Positions 1 through 8,843 of a DNA stretch of 64,000 nt are shown in pieces; the stretch's first letter is position 1, and each line of letters starts with the position of its first letter. Origin of the DNA: Sphingobacteriales bacterium (GTDB lineage: Bacteria > Bacteroidota > Bacteroidia > Chitinophagales > UBA2359); contig CP064999.1 of assembly GCA_016700115.1 (NCBI GenBank), forward strand, positions 2,232,001-2,296,000, read 5' to 3'. The notes under the pieces were generated by a model. The model made no database searches and was not told where the DNA came from. It saw only the letters and a list, made by a program, of their open reading frames with translations. A program made the translations under genes and the position numbers.

Positions 1-2147
1 TCAAAAAATGCTTTGTCATTTTCAGTCAAAATAAAATTTGCCTTTTCAAATGCTAAATCACAAATTGATTCAAGGATATCATCACCCGAATTGTGGTGTT
101 TATCGTCAAATTTCAGTTCAATAATTGTTTTGATTTGCTTCGATGAAAATATCTGAATTTTTGCTTTAAAAAATTTAATAGCATAAGCCCAATTGTTGTG
201 ATCAAAGTCTTCTGCAACTCGTAAATAATTTACAAATGGCTTTGCTATCGGTTTTAATTCTTCATCTGTTAATTCCGCTTTTGAAAGCAACAACATTATA
301 TTATTGAAAATAAAACGAAGCGACTGACGATAAGATGAAAAGTAATCTTGTTTTGAAATATCATCATTAAATTTAATGCTGTTCCAAATACCTGTGGCAT
401 ATTGAAATGTAAAGAAATTTGTAATTGTGCTAATGAAACTTTGCTTTTCACTTTCAATAATGGGGATACTTTGAATTTTATACTCATTGAAAAGTTCTTC
501 CAACTTCTTTTCTTCTAGAAAGAAAAACATAAATGATAAAAGTGAGCTATTAAATTCTTTAAATCTGTATTCATAACTTTTATCAGTGGTAAAACTTATT
601 AAAACACCTTCAATCCCTTTAGTTATTGCTTGTCTAAACGTGTAAAAATCATCAGTAATAATATGATTAGCGGAGTAAAAAGCATATAGAATACTAAGTT
701 CTTCCAACAACAAGTTAATTGCATTTGTCCCCAAACTTGTCCCACCATTTGCATAGAGTTTATTTGTGCTTAAAATACTTTCAAATTGTTCATCAATAAT
801 TTCACGACTCCAATGCAAATAATGTTTTTCTTTTACCTTTATTAATTCGTCTCTTAATTCAACAGGAATTGAAAAATCATTGATTGTAATATGCAAGTCA
901 ATTTCATCTATTTTCGGAAGTATTTGTTTGTTTTCGCTTTTCCACCAAGGAGAATCAATGTAATTGCGAATTTGTTTTATGTTGTAAAGCGACAAAAAAT
1001 GAATGGCAGAATTATTTTGATTTTTACTTTTTTCAGCAACACTTTTTAAAATTTGCCAACCCTTTATGTGTTCGCCAAGTTTACATAAATAATAGCCTTC
1101 AGCTAATGCTTCGTCAAGATTTTCCGAATGTTCAATGGCTTTGCTTTTTAGGTCTGTGAAAAGCGTTTGTATTTTAAAATTGCGGAATTGACAAGACAAG
1201 CAATTACAATTACTATCGTAATGTTTGACTTTTATTTTATGATGCTCTATTTCCGTGTATTTTTCTCTGTAACATATACATTGAATTAAACAGTTGTTGA
1301 GAACAAGGAAAATTTCTTTTAATTTTTCTTCATACGGTTTTAACGATTCATCGCTAATTGTTATAACCGTGTTTTCAACTTTTACTTTTTGCAAAAGTTC
1401 GTGAATTGATTTATTGCTTGTTTTAAGGCAGAAGTGCGAATACGAATCGTGATAACTTTCTTTACTGTTGAAAATCGGAAGTCTTGAAATTGTTCTTGGG
1501 TGGATAAAATTGAACCCTTCAAATAGCTTAAAATATTCTAAAATTTGGTCAACAAGGTGAAGTTCTTTGTTTGGCTTAAAAGAATTGTTAATTGTTTTTG
1601 AGTTTGCAGAATTATCACTTGTGTCGAATTTTAATTTGTTTTGGTCTAGCTCGGAAATAATAAAATCATAGATTGGTTTAATTTTATCGTAAGAATCAAA
1701 TTTGTCTTTTAAAGATTGAAAAATTGTGGTGTAGTCGTGAAATACAATTGTAACGCCATATTTTAATAAAGCATTTGCATCATATTTAAACGAAATTTCT
1801 CTGTCAATGATGATAAAATGCAGTTCTTTATAGTGTTCATATCTTTTTTTGTTAACAAAGTGATTTATAGTGGTTTCTACTTTCGGCTTATCATTTCTTG
1901 CTGTTACTTGAACACATCTTTTCCCTTCTACATCGTGTAGGTCAATTGTTTCATTGTATGCACTTTCAATTTTATCTTTTGAAAGATTAAACCCAAAAAG
2001 TAAATTAAAAAAATTGCGAAAGAAACCTTCTCCATTTACAGCACAATCATTAAGATTACATTTGGTTCTAATCTTTATTCCATCAACATACAGTCTAAAT
2101 TGTTTATCTATTTCATCTCGTAAGTTTTCTGTGTTTGATAGTGCCAT
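1..2147 (-). CDS. SMEK-domain-like defence protein, partial (3' end outside window)
   Basis: An open reading frame starts at ATG 2147 and stays open to the window start, giving at least 715 residues. Residues about 10-95 resemble the SMEK domain found at the N-terminus of putative antiphage proteins: a basic start (KIRTKCNLND), then GEGFFRNFFNLLFGFNL, then ETIDLHD followed by RCVQVTAR and a KVETT segment. The D...QVT spacing recalls restriction-endonuclease-like folds, but that is inference. The remainder is alpha-helical looking with a Cys cluster (NCNCLSC) near residue 315; I recognise no further domain. The start lies 3 bp after the stop of the R-M gene, and an AAGGA precedes the ATG, so translation is probably coupled. 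The pairing suggests an effector or accessory nuclease of the R-M operon. No signal peptide is seen. Confidence 0.6.
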   Translation of the reverse strand, partial: MALSNTENLRDEIDKQFRLYVDGIKIRTKCNLNDCAVNGEGFFRNFFNLLFGFNLSKDKIESAYNETIDLHDVEGKRCVQVTARNDKPKVETTINHFVNKKRYEHYKELHFIIIDREISFKYDANALLKYGVTIVFHDYTTIFQSLKDKFDSYDKIKPIYDFIISELDQNKLKFDTSDNSANSKTINNSFKPNKELHLVDQILEYFKLFEGFNFIHPRTISRLPIFNSKESYHDSYSHFCLKTSNKSIHELLQKVKVENTVITISDESLKPYEEKLKEIFLVLNNCLIQCICYREKYTEIEHHKIKVKHYDSNCNCLSCQFRNFKIQTLFTDLKSKAIEHSENLDEALAEGYYLCKLGEHIKGWQILKSVAEKSKNQNNSAIHFLSLYNIKQIRNYIDSPWWKSENKQILPKIDEIDLHITINDFSIPVELRDELIKVKEKHYLHWSREIIDEQFESILSTNKLYANGGTSLGTNAINLLLEELSILYAFYSANHIITDDFYTFRQAITKGIEGVLISFTTDKSYEYRFKEFNSSLLSFMFFFLEEKKLEELFNEYKIQSIPIIESEKQSFISTITNFFTFQYATGIWNSIKFNDDISKQDYFSSYRQSLRFIFNNIMLLLSKAELTDEELKPIAKPFVNYLRVAEDFDHNNWAYAIKFFKAKIQIFSSKQIKTIIELKFDDKHHNSGDDILESICDLAFEKANFILTENDKAFF

Positions 2148-2150
2148 AAC

Positions 2151-5100
2151 CTAATTTCCTTCAATGATTTTAATTTCTTCTTCCGTCAATTCATAAAGCT
2201 CATAAATCATTTTGTCCAAATTGGTTTCAAATTCAGTTGTGTCTGCTTCGGCATCACTTGATTTTGTTTTTATGATTTTCTCGATTATTTCTTTTACTGA
2301 ATTACCGTCCTTAAATGCTCTGCAAGGAAAAAGTTTACAGTTTTCAATTAGGATTTTTTGAAACAGTTCTTTTTCAATATCCAAGAATAAATACTTGTGA
2401 TAGAAATTCATCAACTTGCTATTTAGCAAAGCTGTTAGTTCAAAAACAGTAATATCAGATTTGGGAATTATAGAAAAACCAATTTGAGTAAAATAAAGTG
2501 GCTTATCTGTATAACCTGCATAAATTTTCGGTGGTTTACCTGAAACGATTTGGCGAACAATTACCCTTGGTTCGGTAAAAAACCTTTCTTCTCTTGGTGC
2601 ACCAAGCCAAGTGCCGTATTTGATGTAACCGTTTTCCTTTTCGTCAACGTAATAGGGAACAATATTTTCACCCTTGATAAGCGGTTTGTATTCATCAGAT
2701 AATTTCACATCTGAATGAAACTCTTTGTTTTCAATTAGTTCTTTTGAATGTCCTTTGTATTTGTCGTATGGTGTAATTCCAAGCGTAAAATCAGCTATTT
2801 CTTCTAATCGCTTCCCCTTGCCGTGAATTTTCGTTAATGGTTTTAGTATTTCATCAGAAATGTAAATATTGAATTTTGGCTCATCATAGATTTCCCAAGA
2901 TTTTTTAGGAACTAAGTATTTTAATGTTTCATCAAGTTCGGTTACTTTATCGTCTTTCTTGTAAGCCAAAGTTTGGCAAATTTCAAATTCGCCCTTTTTC
3001 TTAAATTCAATAATTACTGTTTCAACTGCTGCATCTTCAAAAACTTTCTCTGGAAGTTTTACTATTCCGTAAATCTCATTCTTTATTAGGTTTCTTAGAT
3101 TTTGATATGATGAACCCATCAATATAGAATTTGGAATGATGAATGAGAAATAACCTTCTGATTTTAGGAGCGAAAATGCCTTTTCTACAAATGTTGAGTA
3201 TAAGTTTACACGGTTTGACGATGTTGGATAATGTGCAAAAATGAACTTAACAAGGTTATTATCTAATTCCTTTAAATCAACATAAGGCGGATTTCCAATT
3301 ACTACATCAAAGCCCACAAAATCGCCATCATCATTCAGCACTTCGGGAAATTCAAAACGCCATTCAAAAGCATTTTCAAAAATCTTGTTGGCTTTTATTG
3401 CTGAAATTTCGGTTTCAAGTTTTTTAGTTTCTTCTGTTAGTTGTGTTACTTTTTTGTTCCAATCGGCTTTTTCGTTTTTGCTCATTTCAAACAATTGCCC
3501 CTGATGGGTTAGTTGAAACAACTCGCCTTGTAGTTTGCGTAGCTTCTTTACCTTTGGGTCGTTCTGTGATATTTCACTTCTGAAATCCGATTTTATGTCG
3601 GCAATCAACCGTTCCATTTCTCTTTTCTGTTCTTTGTTTTCGGCGTTTCGGTACGTGTCAACGGCTAACCGGTAGCTTTCAATTGTCCATTTGCTTTTTT
3701 TCAGGGCTTGCTTCAGGTCGGCATCAATGGCAAAACGGCTCACCAAAGAGTTTCCGCATTTGATGTTGATGTCAATGTTTGGAAGTGTTTCTAATTCTGT
3801 TGCGTTCTTGTAATAGGCGTTTTTCAAAAGTTCAATCCATAAACGCAAACGGCAAATTTTTACGGAGTTGGAATTGATGTCCACACCGAAAAGGCAGTTT
3901 TCAATAATGGTTTGCTTTTCGTGGAAAAGCGTTTCCTGTATGCGTTGGCTTTCTTTGTTGCTTGGGTTGTATTCAAAAAGTTCGCCTTCTTCGTCTGTTA
4001 CAATCAGTTCATCATTGACCACTTCCACCTGATATTCTTTCAGGCGTTTGCCGTCGCGGTCTTGAAGAATTTTCAAGTCATTTTTAACGGCAATCATTTC
4101 ATTGAGTGCCGAAACCAAAAAGTGTCCCGAACCCACGGCAGGATCGCAAATTTTGATGCTGTTTATTATATCATTTGCTTGTTGACGGGTAAAAAGTCGC
4201 CCTTCTCCAATTTGCTCATATACATCATCGAGTGTTTTGAACACCTCCGGCAAGTCCCCTCTCGAGAGGGGATTTAGGGGTGTGTTATATATGTGTTTGT
4301 TCCCCGATAAAGGATTTAGTGGCGTATCATCATATTTAAATGAGGACAAATCGTTTTTTTCAAATCCTTCAATGTAGCTTTTTATTGTGTTTAGTGTTTG
4401 CTCTAAATGTTTATAGATGTCAGTATCTGAAAATCTCAACACATTTAATCCTAATTCATTCAGCCTGCATTCTTTTACAAAGTCTTTTTGTTGTGTTTCT
4501 TCCCAATTGTGTGTTGCTCCATCAATTTCAATGACTAATTTCAGTTCATGGCAAAAAAAGTCTGCAATGTAATTGTCTAAAGGTTTTTGCCTCTGAAAAT
4601 CATATTTACCCTCAAATTTTCCTTTGAGTTCTTTCCATAGAATGATTTCTGATTTAGTGCTATTGTTTCTAATTTCGCGGGCAAGTTCTTTTAATGCGGG
4701 ATTGTAAGGGATGATTTGTCTTTTTGACACACCCCCGGCCCCTCTCAAGAGGGGAGGCTCATCCTTGGACCCTTTCAAGAGGGGAGAAGCGGCTTCATTG
4801 AATTTCTGCACAACGGCTTTTCGGATGGTTTCACGGCACATATACATTGTGATGAAACCGGGAGTGAAAAACGAGCCGTCTTTGTAGCCGTTGATTTTCT
4901 CGAAAATCAAACCGAGAACCGAAGCGTTGATGAGTGTTTTGTTGTCTTCCTGAATATCTTCGCCCCCTTCGGCTCCAAAGTCGTAAGCATCTAAAAACTC
5001 AAACAGGTATTGAAGCGTAGAAATATGGCCTGACCGTTTTTTGCCTTGCCGGTCTTTGAGCACGGTTTGCGAAAAAATCGGAATGGTTTTATCGTCTTTG

Positions 5101-6365
5101 AGGTTGCTGATAAACAAAGTAACCTGCTCAAGCTCGGTCGGCTCGAAAAGTGATGAATTGAGATAAGGTACATTCTCAAAAGTCTTTTTTACATCTTCGT
5201 TTCGCTCTTCATGTTTGCGTGCCAGTACCTGAAAAAACAAGGTGTTCAGGTCGTCGTATTCTTTAATTTTGTCAATATGAAGAAATTTGTATTCAGACAC
5301 TCCCACAGCCCCTCTCAGTAGGTGGGATTTGTGGTAGGTAATGAGTTGGGCTTCCAACAATTTCAAAAACAAAATTCGGTTCATCCAGGTAATACTCAGT
5401 TCAAGGGCAACATTAAAAAGCCGTTCCTGTTGTGAGTTGCCAAATTGGTTGGGTTTCTCCAATCGGCTCAATTTATCTAAGCTGTCCAATTGAATAATGG
5501 TATCTTCAAGGATAGTTCCTGTGTGCCGTTCACCTGCTTTGTTTCGTTCAATCAGTTTTTTGCTTCCTTCTTTGGTTTCGGTCAGTCCGATTATGTGCAA
5601 CAACTCGCTGTAAAATCGTTTGTCAAGGCTGTTGCTGTCGTTGGTAAACGGAAGTTTTAAGAGATGTTCCGGCGAAAGCACTTTGAATAAAGCAATCAGT
5701 GAATTATCATCTGCTTTGTCGGCATTGCGCAATGGTTTTTGAAAGTCCTGAATATTGAAATAGGTAAATTCAATTTCAGAAGTAATGTTTTCAATAAACG
5801 GCTCGGCAATTTGTTTGTAAAAAAAATCCGTTTTGGTGTCTGCCAAACGCCCACCTTCAAAATCGTTGAATTGCTTTACAAAGTCTTTGTTTTGGGCAAA
5901 AAGCCGGTCAAACAGGGTGGCATTAAAAATAAACCACTCATTGATATTGGTCGCCACCAAATGTTTTACTTCAAGATTTTTGTGGGTAATTCTTTCACGT
6001 AAGTAATACAACACCAATTCCTGAAATGCTTTTACATTCAGTTTTTTAGTGGAAATCATCTCGGCTTTGTTGGTCGGCTTTTTAGCTTCGAGAATTACGC
6101 CAACTGTCGAGTTTGCATTTTGTCCATTATGAATAACAAGGTCGTTTCGTCCTTTGGTATTTATAAAAAGGTTTGGGTCGTAATAGGTCTTCTTTAAAAA
6201 GTCAGAAACCAAGTTTTTATGAAACTCTTCGCTCTCCGTGTCATTTGTCCTGTCGAGTAAAGTAATGAGATTGGTCTTGAACCCTTCAATTTCAGTCCTG
6301 TTCGGTTTTACTTTTAAAAAGGCTTTGTTCAGCGCCTTTCTTGGCTTCAATTCTTTTAAATCCAT
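2151..6365 (-). CDS. Type IIG-like fused restriction-modification enzyme with inserted DUF559 domain
   Basis: This 1404-residue protein combines nuclease, DNA methyltransferase and target recognition. The N-terminal region has a PD-(D/E)XK-like pattern (DLVIHNG...GVILEAKKP, residues about 75-97). The Eco57I-type methylase core shows SAM motif I (DPAVGSGHF, about 738) and catalytic motif IV (GNPPY, about 1020), typical of N6-adenine methylation. A TaqI-like target-recognition region follows (KGENIVPYY). Residues about 523-706 are not part of the family: they hold a DUF559/Vsr-like nuclease domain bounded by palindromic repeats, inserted between KFNEAA and the segment before motif I, with the frame kept. 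A further repeat copy encodes LLRGAVGVS near residue 350. It is probably the first gene of an operon with the SMEK-like protein. Whether the inserted enzyme is active cannot be told from the sequence. Confidence 0.85.
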   Translation of the reverse strand: MDLKELKPRKALNKAFLKVKPNRTEIEGFKTNLITLLDRTNDTESEEFHKNLVSDFLKKTYYDPNLFINTKGRNDLVIHNGQNANSTVGVILEAKKPTNKAEMISTKKLNVKAFQELVLYYLRERITHKNLEVKHLVATNINEWFIFNATLFDRLFAQNKDFVKQFNDFEGGRLADTKTDFFYKQIAEPFIENITSEIEFTYFNIQDFQKPLRNADKADDNSLIALFKVLSPEHLLKLPFTNDSNSLDKRFYSELLHIIGLTETKEGSKKLIERNKAGERHTGTILEDTIIQLDSLDKLSRLEKPNQFGNSQQERLFNVALELSITWMNRILFLKLLEAQLITYHKSHLLRGAVGVSEYKFLHIDKIKEYDDLNTLFFQVLARKHEERNEDVKKTFENVPYLNSSLFEPTELEQVTLFISNLKDDKTIPIFSQTVLKDRQGKKRSGHISTLQYLFEFLDAYDFGAEGGEDIQEDNKTLINASVLGLIFEKINGYKDGSFFTPGFITMYMCRETIRKAVVQKFNEAASPLLKGSKDEPPLLRGAGGVSKRQIIPYNPALKELAREIRNNSTKSEIILWKELKGKFEGKYDFQRQKPLDNYIADFFCHELKLVIEIDGATHNWEETQQKDFVKECRLNELGLNVLRFSDTDIYKHLEQTLNTIKSYIEGFEKNDLSSFKYDDTPLNPLSGNKHIYNTPLNPLSRGDLPEVFKTLDDVYEQIGEGRLFTRQQANDIINSIKICDPAVGSGHFLVSALNEMIAVKNDLKILQDRDGKRLKEYQVEVVNDELIVTDEEGELFEYNPSNKESQRIQETLFHEKQTIIENCLFGVDINSNSVKICRLRLWIELLKNAYYKNATELETLPNIDINIKCGNSLVSRFAIDADLKQALKKSKWTIESYRLAVDTYRNAENKEQKREMERLIADIKSDFRSEISQNDPKVKKLRKLQGELFQLTHQGQLFEMSKNEKADWNKKVTQLTEETKKLETEISAIKANKIFENAFEWRFEFPEVLNDDGDFVGFDVVIGNPPYVDLKELDNNLVKFIFAHYPTSSNRVNLYSTFVEKAFSLLKSEGYFSFIIPNSILMGSSYQNLRNLIKNEIYGIVKLPEKVFEDAAVETVIIEFKKKGEFEICQTLAYKKDDKVTELDETLKYLVPKKSWEIYDEPKFNIYISDEILKPLTKIHGKGKRLEEIADFTLGITPYDKYKGHSKELIENKEFHSDVKLSDEYKPLIKGENIVPYYVDEKENGYIKYGTWLGAPREERFFTEPRVIVRQIVSGKPPKIYAGYTDKPLYFTQIGFSIIPKSDITVFELTALLNSKLMNFYHKYLFLDIEKELFQKILIENCKLFPCRAFKDGNSVKEIIEKIIKTKSSDAEADTTEFETNLDKMIYELYELTEEEIKIIEGN
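4250..4797. mobile_element. In-frame mobile-like DUF559 endonuclease module bounded by inverted palindromic repeats
   Basis: Inside the R-M gene, about 550 bp encode a compact DUF559 domain (start about KELAREIRNNSTKSEIILW; core YIADFFCHELKLVIEIDG with the D and ExD residues of Vsr-like nucleases; end VLRFSDTDI). Each side carries one good and one degenerate copy of a GC-rich palindrome. On the N-terminal side these are at 4733-4760 and 4772-4793, and on the C-terminal side at 4253-4283 and 4302-4326. The two sides are in inverted orientation: CCCCTCTTGAGAGGGG plus GGGGGTGTG, against CACACCCCTAAAT plus CCCCTCTCGAGAGGGG. No stop codon interrupts the frame, so the module is translated as part of the host protein. 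Mobility is inferred from position and repeats; no target-site duplication was identified. Confidence 0.65.
5298..5334. repeat. Palindromic repeat copy inside R-M coding sequence
   Basis: A degenerate copy of the same GC-rich palindrome (CCCCTCTCAGTAGGTGGG with the CTCCCACAG arm) that flanks the DUF559 module. It is translated on the minus strand as LLRGAVGVS within the N-terminal half of the R-M protein, without breaking the frame. Confidence 0.5.
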
Positions 6366-6712
6366 TTAAAATTTAATTTCCTTTTCAGTCGGTTAAGATA
6401 TGTTTTTCAATTGGAACTAGATCAGTTCGTTGGTAAAAAAGCGGCTCATTTGCAAACTTGGGTCATGGGTCGGATGATATGAGGGGTAAAACCAAATGTG
6501 CCGTTTTGTTTGGTTGACTTTTCGGGTCATTTTTAGGTCTGTTTAAAATTGCTTTGTACAGTCTTTGTAGGGTTGCAGCCAACAACCATCTGACCGATAG
6601 TTTATGGCAGTAAAGATAATAAAGATTGATGGCAATATTTTGTATTTAACCGGAAGTAAACCCCTCAAAAAGTTGCGAATCCGGCGATACCATTGGCACC
6701 GGAATTTGTGGA
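6366..6712. other. Intergenic region, no gene seen
   Basis: About 350 bp upstream of the R-M gene and downstream of the zinc-ribbon protein gene. It must hold the R-M promoter, but no clear TTG/TAnnTTTG pair was found; a purine-rich AAAGGA lies about 15 bp before the R-M start codon. No ORF, tRNA or strong hairpin is visible. Confidence 0.4.
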
Positions 6713-7414
6713 TTAGCTCAATTCACCTTCTACCCGGACGTTTTTAATCTGAAGGTATTTTTCAATTTCCTGCTCAATATATTGTGCCTGCACCGGTCTT
6801 TTTAATCCGTGCAAAATGCGTATAGACTGATCCGACTTAGTAATCAGTTTGACCTCATAAGCATATTGAGGCTGCTGGTTTACTCTGCCTGCAACATACT
6901 GTGCCGTGTAGAGTTGTTTGATGTCAAGGGCATTTACCTCTCTGTTTTTGAAAAAAGGCACCCAGATTGGCTTATGGCGGATGGTCACGCGCTGTTTGGT
7001 TACACTGATTTCGGTGGTGTTAAATCGCAAAGCGATTAAGTAGTAGGTAAGGCCAATTGCAACGCTCAGATGGATGCTGATAAACAACAGGATAATCCAT
7101 TGTCCAGTTAAGATGGCAACCACTACAAACAACATCACTACGCTGTTCCAGATAGCGGTAAACAACAGCAGGAATTTGTTAAATGCACTGCTCCATTTAA
7201 TATAAAGAGTCAGTTCGCTGGCAAGATGCAAGACATCAATGCCGTCAGGCATGTCAATTTCTGTCCGCTCTTTGACCGGTTCTGCCGATGGTAAATGTTT
7301 TTCAAAACTAAACACACAGCCACATTGAGTACATTTGGCTATCGCTTTTTCAATATTGATATTGACTGCTGCAACCGGAGCGCCGCATTGTTCACAAGCA
7401 AGTTTAAGAATCAT
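6713..7414 (-). CDS. Zinc-ribbon membrane protein of unknown function
   Basis: A 233-residue protein. It begins with a zinc ribbon made of two CxxC pairs (CEQCG and CTQCG, residues about 7-35). Around residues 75-130 are two adjacent hydrophobic segments (LLLFTAIWNSVVMLFVVVAIL and WIILLFISIHLSVAIGLTYYL), then a cytosolic-looking domain of about 100 residues. This layout resembles small membrane proteins with a PH-like domain, but I do not recognise the family. An upstream in-frame ATG at 7477 would add 21 residues. I chose ATG 7414 because the zinc ribbon then starts the protein and because a promoter -7 element (7475-7482) overlaps the longer start. Confidence 0.6.
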   Translation of the reverse strand: MILKLACEQCGAPVAAVNINIEKAIAKCTQCGCVFSFEKHLPSAEPVKERTEIDMPDGIDVLHLASELTLYIKWSSAFNKFLLLFTAIWNSVVMLFVVVAILTGQWIILLFISIHLSVAIGLTYYLIALRFNTTEISVTKQRVTIRHKPIWVPFFKNREVNALDIKQLYTAQYVAGRVNQQPQYAYEVKLITKSDQSIRILHGLKRPVQAQYIEQEIEKYLQIKNVRVEGELS

Positions 7415-7474
7415 GGCTTTTTTTGGTGGTTTTGAAATGAAAAAGAAAATGTCGTTGGTTGCATTGAGTTCGGA

Positions 7475-7482
7475 CAAAGTTA
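7475..7482 (-). promoter_or_regulatory. Bacteroidota -7 element upstream of zinc-ribbon protein gene
   Basis: TAACTTTG on the minus strand matches TAnnTTTG. It lies about 60 bp before the chosen start at 7414. No TTG was seen at the expected -33 position, so this is a moderate match. Confidence 0.4.
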
Positions 7483-7862
7483 GTTCAGAATTTTAAAATA
7501 CCTTGTTTTGGCGTATTGTATTTGTACAATGAACGGTTTACCTGCTTTGAGGTTGGTAAGTATTCAACTACGCATTAACGGGCTTTAACCAATTCCTGAC
7601 AAATCATACAAAGCTGCATCACCCATTCAGACAAGGTAGAACCTCAACGATTTCCAACTGTTTATATGGCTGTATATCATTTGCTGAATATGACCGGGAT
7701 GTACCGAAAGTTCAAGGTAATTGTGGCGGGTATTCTTTAATCCGTATGAACTTAGTATTCAGTTTGACATTTTCGGGATTAATATCATAAAGAACAGATA
7801 TAAACCATGCGAATGGAATCACTTCAAATTGCGCTTTGTATTCTTGTAAAACGCTATTGCTT
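7483..7862. other. Divergent intergenic region, no gene seen
   Basis: About 380 bp between the zinc-ribbon gene (minus) and the CoA-binding gene (plus). It contains short ORFs only, without recognisable protein similarity, and no clear hairpin or RNA gene. Confidence 0.4.
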
Positions 7863-8222
7863 ATGAAAAGAACCTTGGTACTTGGGGCCTCTACGCATGA
7901 ATACCGGTATGCCAATATCGCCATTCGCCGTCTTTTACAACATGGGCACGAAGTGATACCGATTGGCATTGAACATGGAAGTATAGAGGGGCTTGAAATC
8001 ATCATTGGGCAACCTCCGTTAGAAAAAGTGGACACGGTAACCATTTACCTGAACCCTGTCAAACAAAAAGAATATTACCAATACCTGATTTCCCTGAAAC
8101 CGAAACGCATTATTTTCAATCCGGGTGCAGAAAATCCGGAATTGGTTCAACTTGCACAAAAAAACGGAATAGAAACGGAAGAAGCCTGTACTTTAGTCCT
8201 GCTATCCATTCATCAATATTAA
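7863..8222 (+). CDS. CoA-binding (YccU-type) Rossmann protein
   Basis: A 119-residue single-domain protein of the CoA_binding_2 family. It starts with a nucleotide-binding Rossmann strand and glycine turn (KRTLVLGASTHEYRYANIA) and has the conserved NPGAENPEL segment (residues about 90-99) near the end. The family binds CoA, but its cellular role is not well defined. The start at 7863 is preferred over the upstream ATG at 7836 because the Rossmann strand begins at its second residue. The CPBP protease gene follows after 46 bp on the same strand and may be co-transcribed. Confidence 0.8.
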   Translation: MKRTLVLGASTHEYRYANIAIRRLLQHGHEVIPIGIEHGSIEGLEIIIGQPPLEKVDTVTIYLNPVKQKEYYQYLISLKPKRIIFNPGAENPELVQLAQKNGIETEEACTLVLLSIHQY

Positions 8223-8268
8223 ACCGGATTTTGTTACCACAAACAAACTGCCCCTATCCCAACAAGTC

Positions 8269-8820
8269 ATGACACTAAACAGGCGGACTTTTTTCTTTTT
8301 ATCACTCGCCACTTTGGTCGGGTTTTCTGCTTTAGGAATGGCGGTGATCTGGATATTTTCATTGCCCTCTCTGAACGACTTGTTGTTTAAAACAGCACTT
8401 AAATGGCAATTGATATACGGCACAGGCTATGGGGTTTCGCTGGCACTCATTGCCATCTCCGTGGCAGAGTCAAAGGCTTTGGAAGAAAGCACACGTTTTT
8501 TCAAAGGGTTTATTCAAAACTCTGACATCAAATATCTGGATGCCTTTTTTGCTTCAGTTTGTGCAGGAATAGGTGAGGAGATGTTTTTCAGGGGAGCCTT
8601 GCAACCTTTTTTAGGGATATGGTTGACTGCCATCATATTTGTTGCCATACATGGGTATCTTTCCCTGAAAGACATGGGCATTTTTCTGTACGGATTGCTT
8701 ATGGTCTTTATGACCGCAGGGTTTGGATATTTTACCAACTGGTTGGGCATTATTTCTGCCATGATTGCACATGCAGTTTTCGATGCCATCATTTTTTGGC
8801 ACCTGTTGAGAACAAGGTAA
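8269..8820 (+). CDS. CPBP family intramembrane glutamic endopeptidase
   Basis: A 183-residue polytopic membrane protein with the CPBP (Abi/CAAX-type) motifs: EEMFFRG (Glu103, Glu104, Arg108), an AIHG His at about 128 and a final AHAVFD motif near 168. Family members include the CAAX prenyl protease Rce1 and bacterial proteins of uncertain substrate. Hydrophobic stretches are visible at residues about 8-30, 50-65, 118-130 and 138-180. It lies between the CoA-binding gene and the acetyltransferase-like gene, 23 bp before the latter, so these three may form one transcript. Confidence 0.85.
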   Translation: MTLNRRTFFFLSLATLVGFSALGMAVIWIFSLPSLNDLLFKTALKWQLIYGTGYGVSLALIAISVAESKALEESTRFFKGFIQNSDIKYLDAFFASVCAGIGEEMFFRGALQPFLGIWLTAIIFVAIHGYLSLKDMGIFLYGLLMVFMTAGFGYFTNWLGIISAMIAHAVFDAIIFWHLLRTR

Positions 8821-8843
8821 TCCCGCTAATTTTAAACAAAAGT

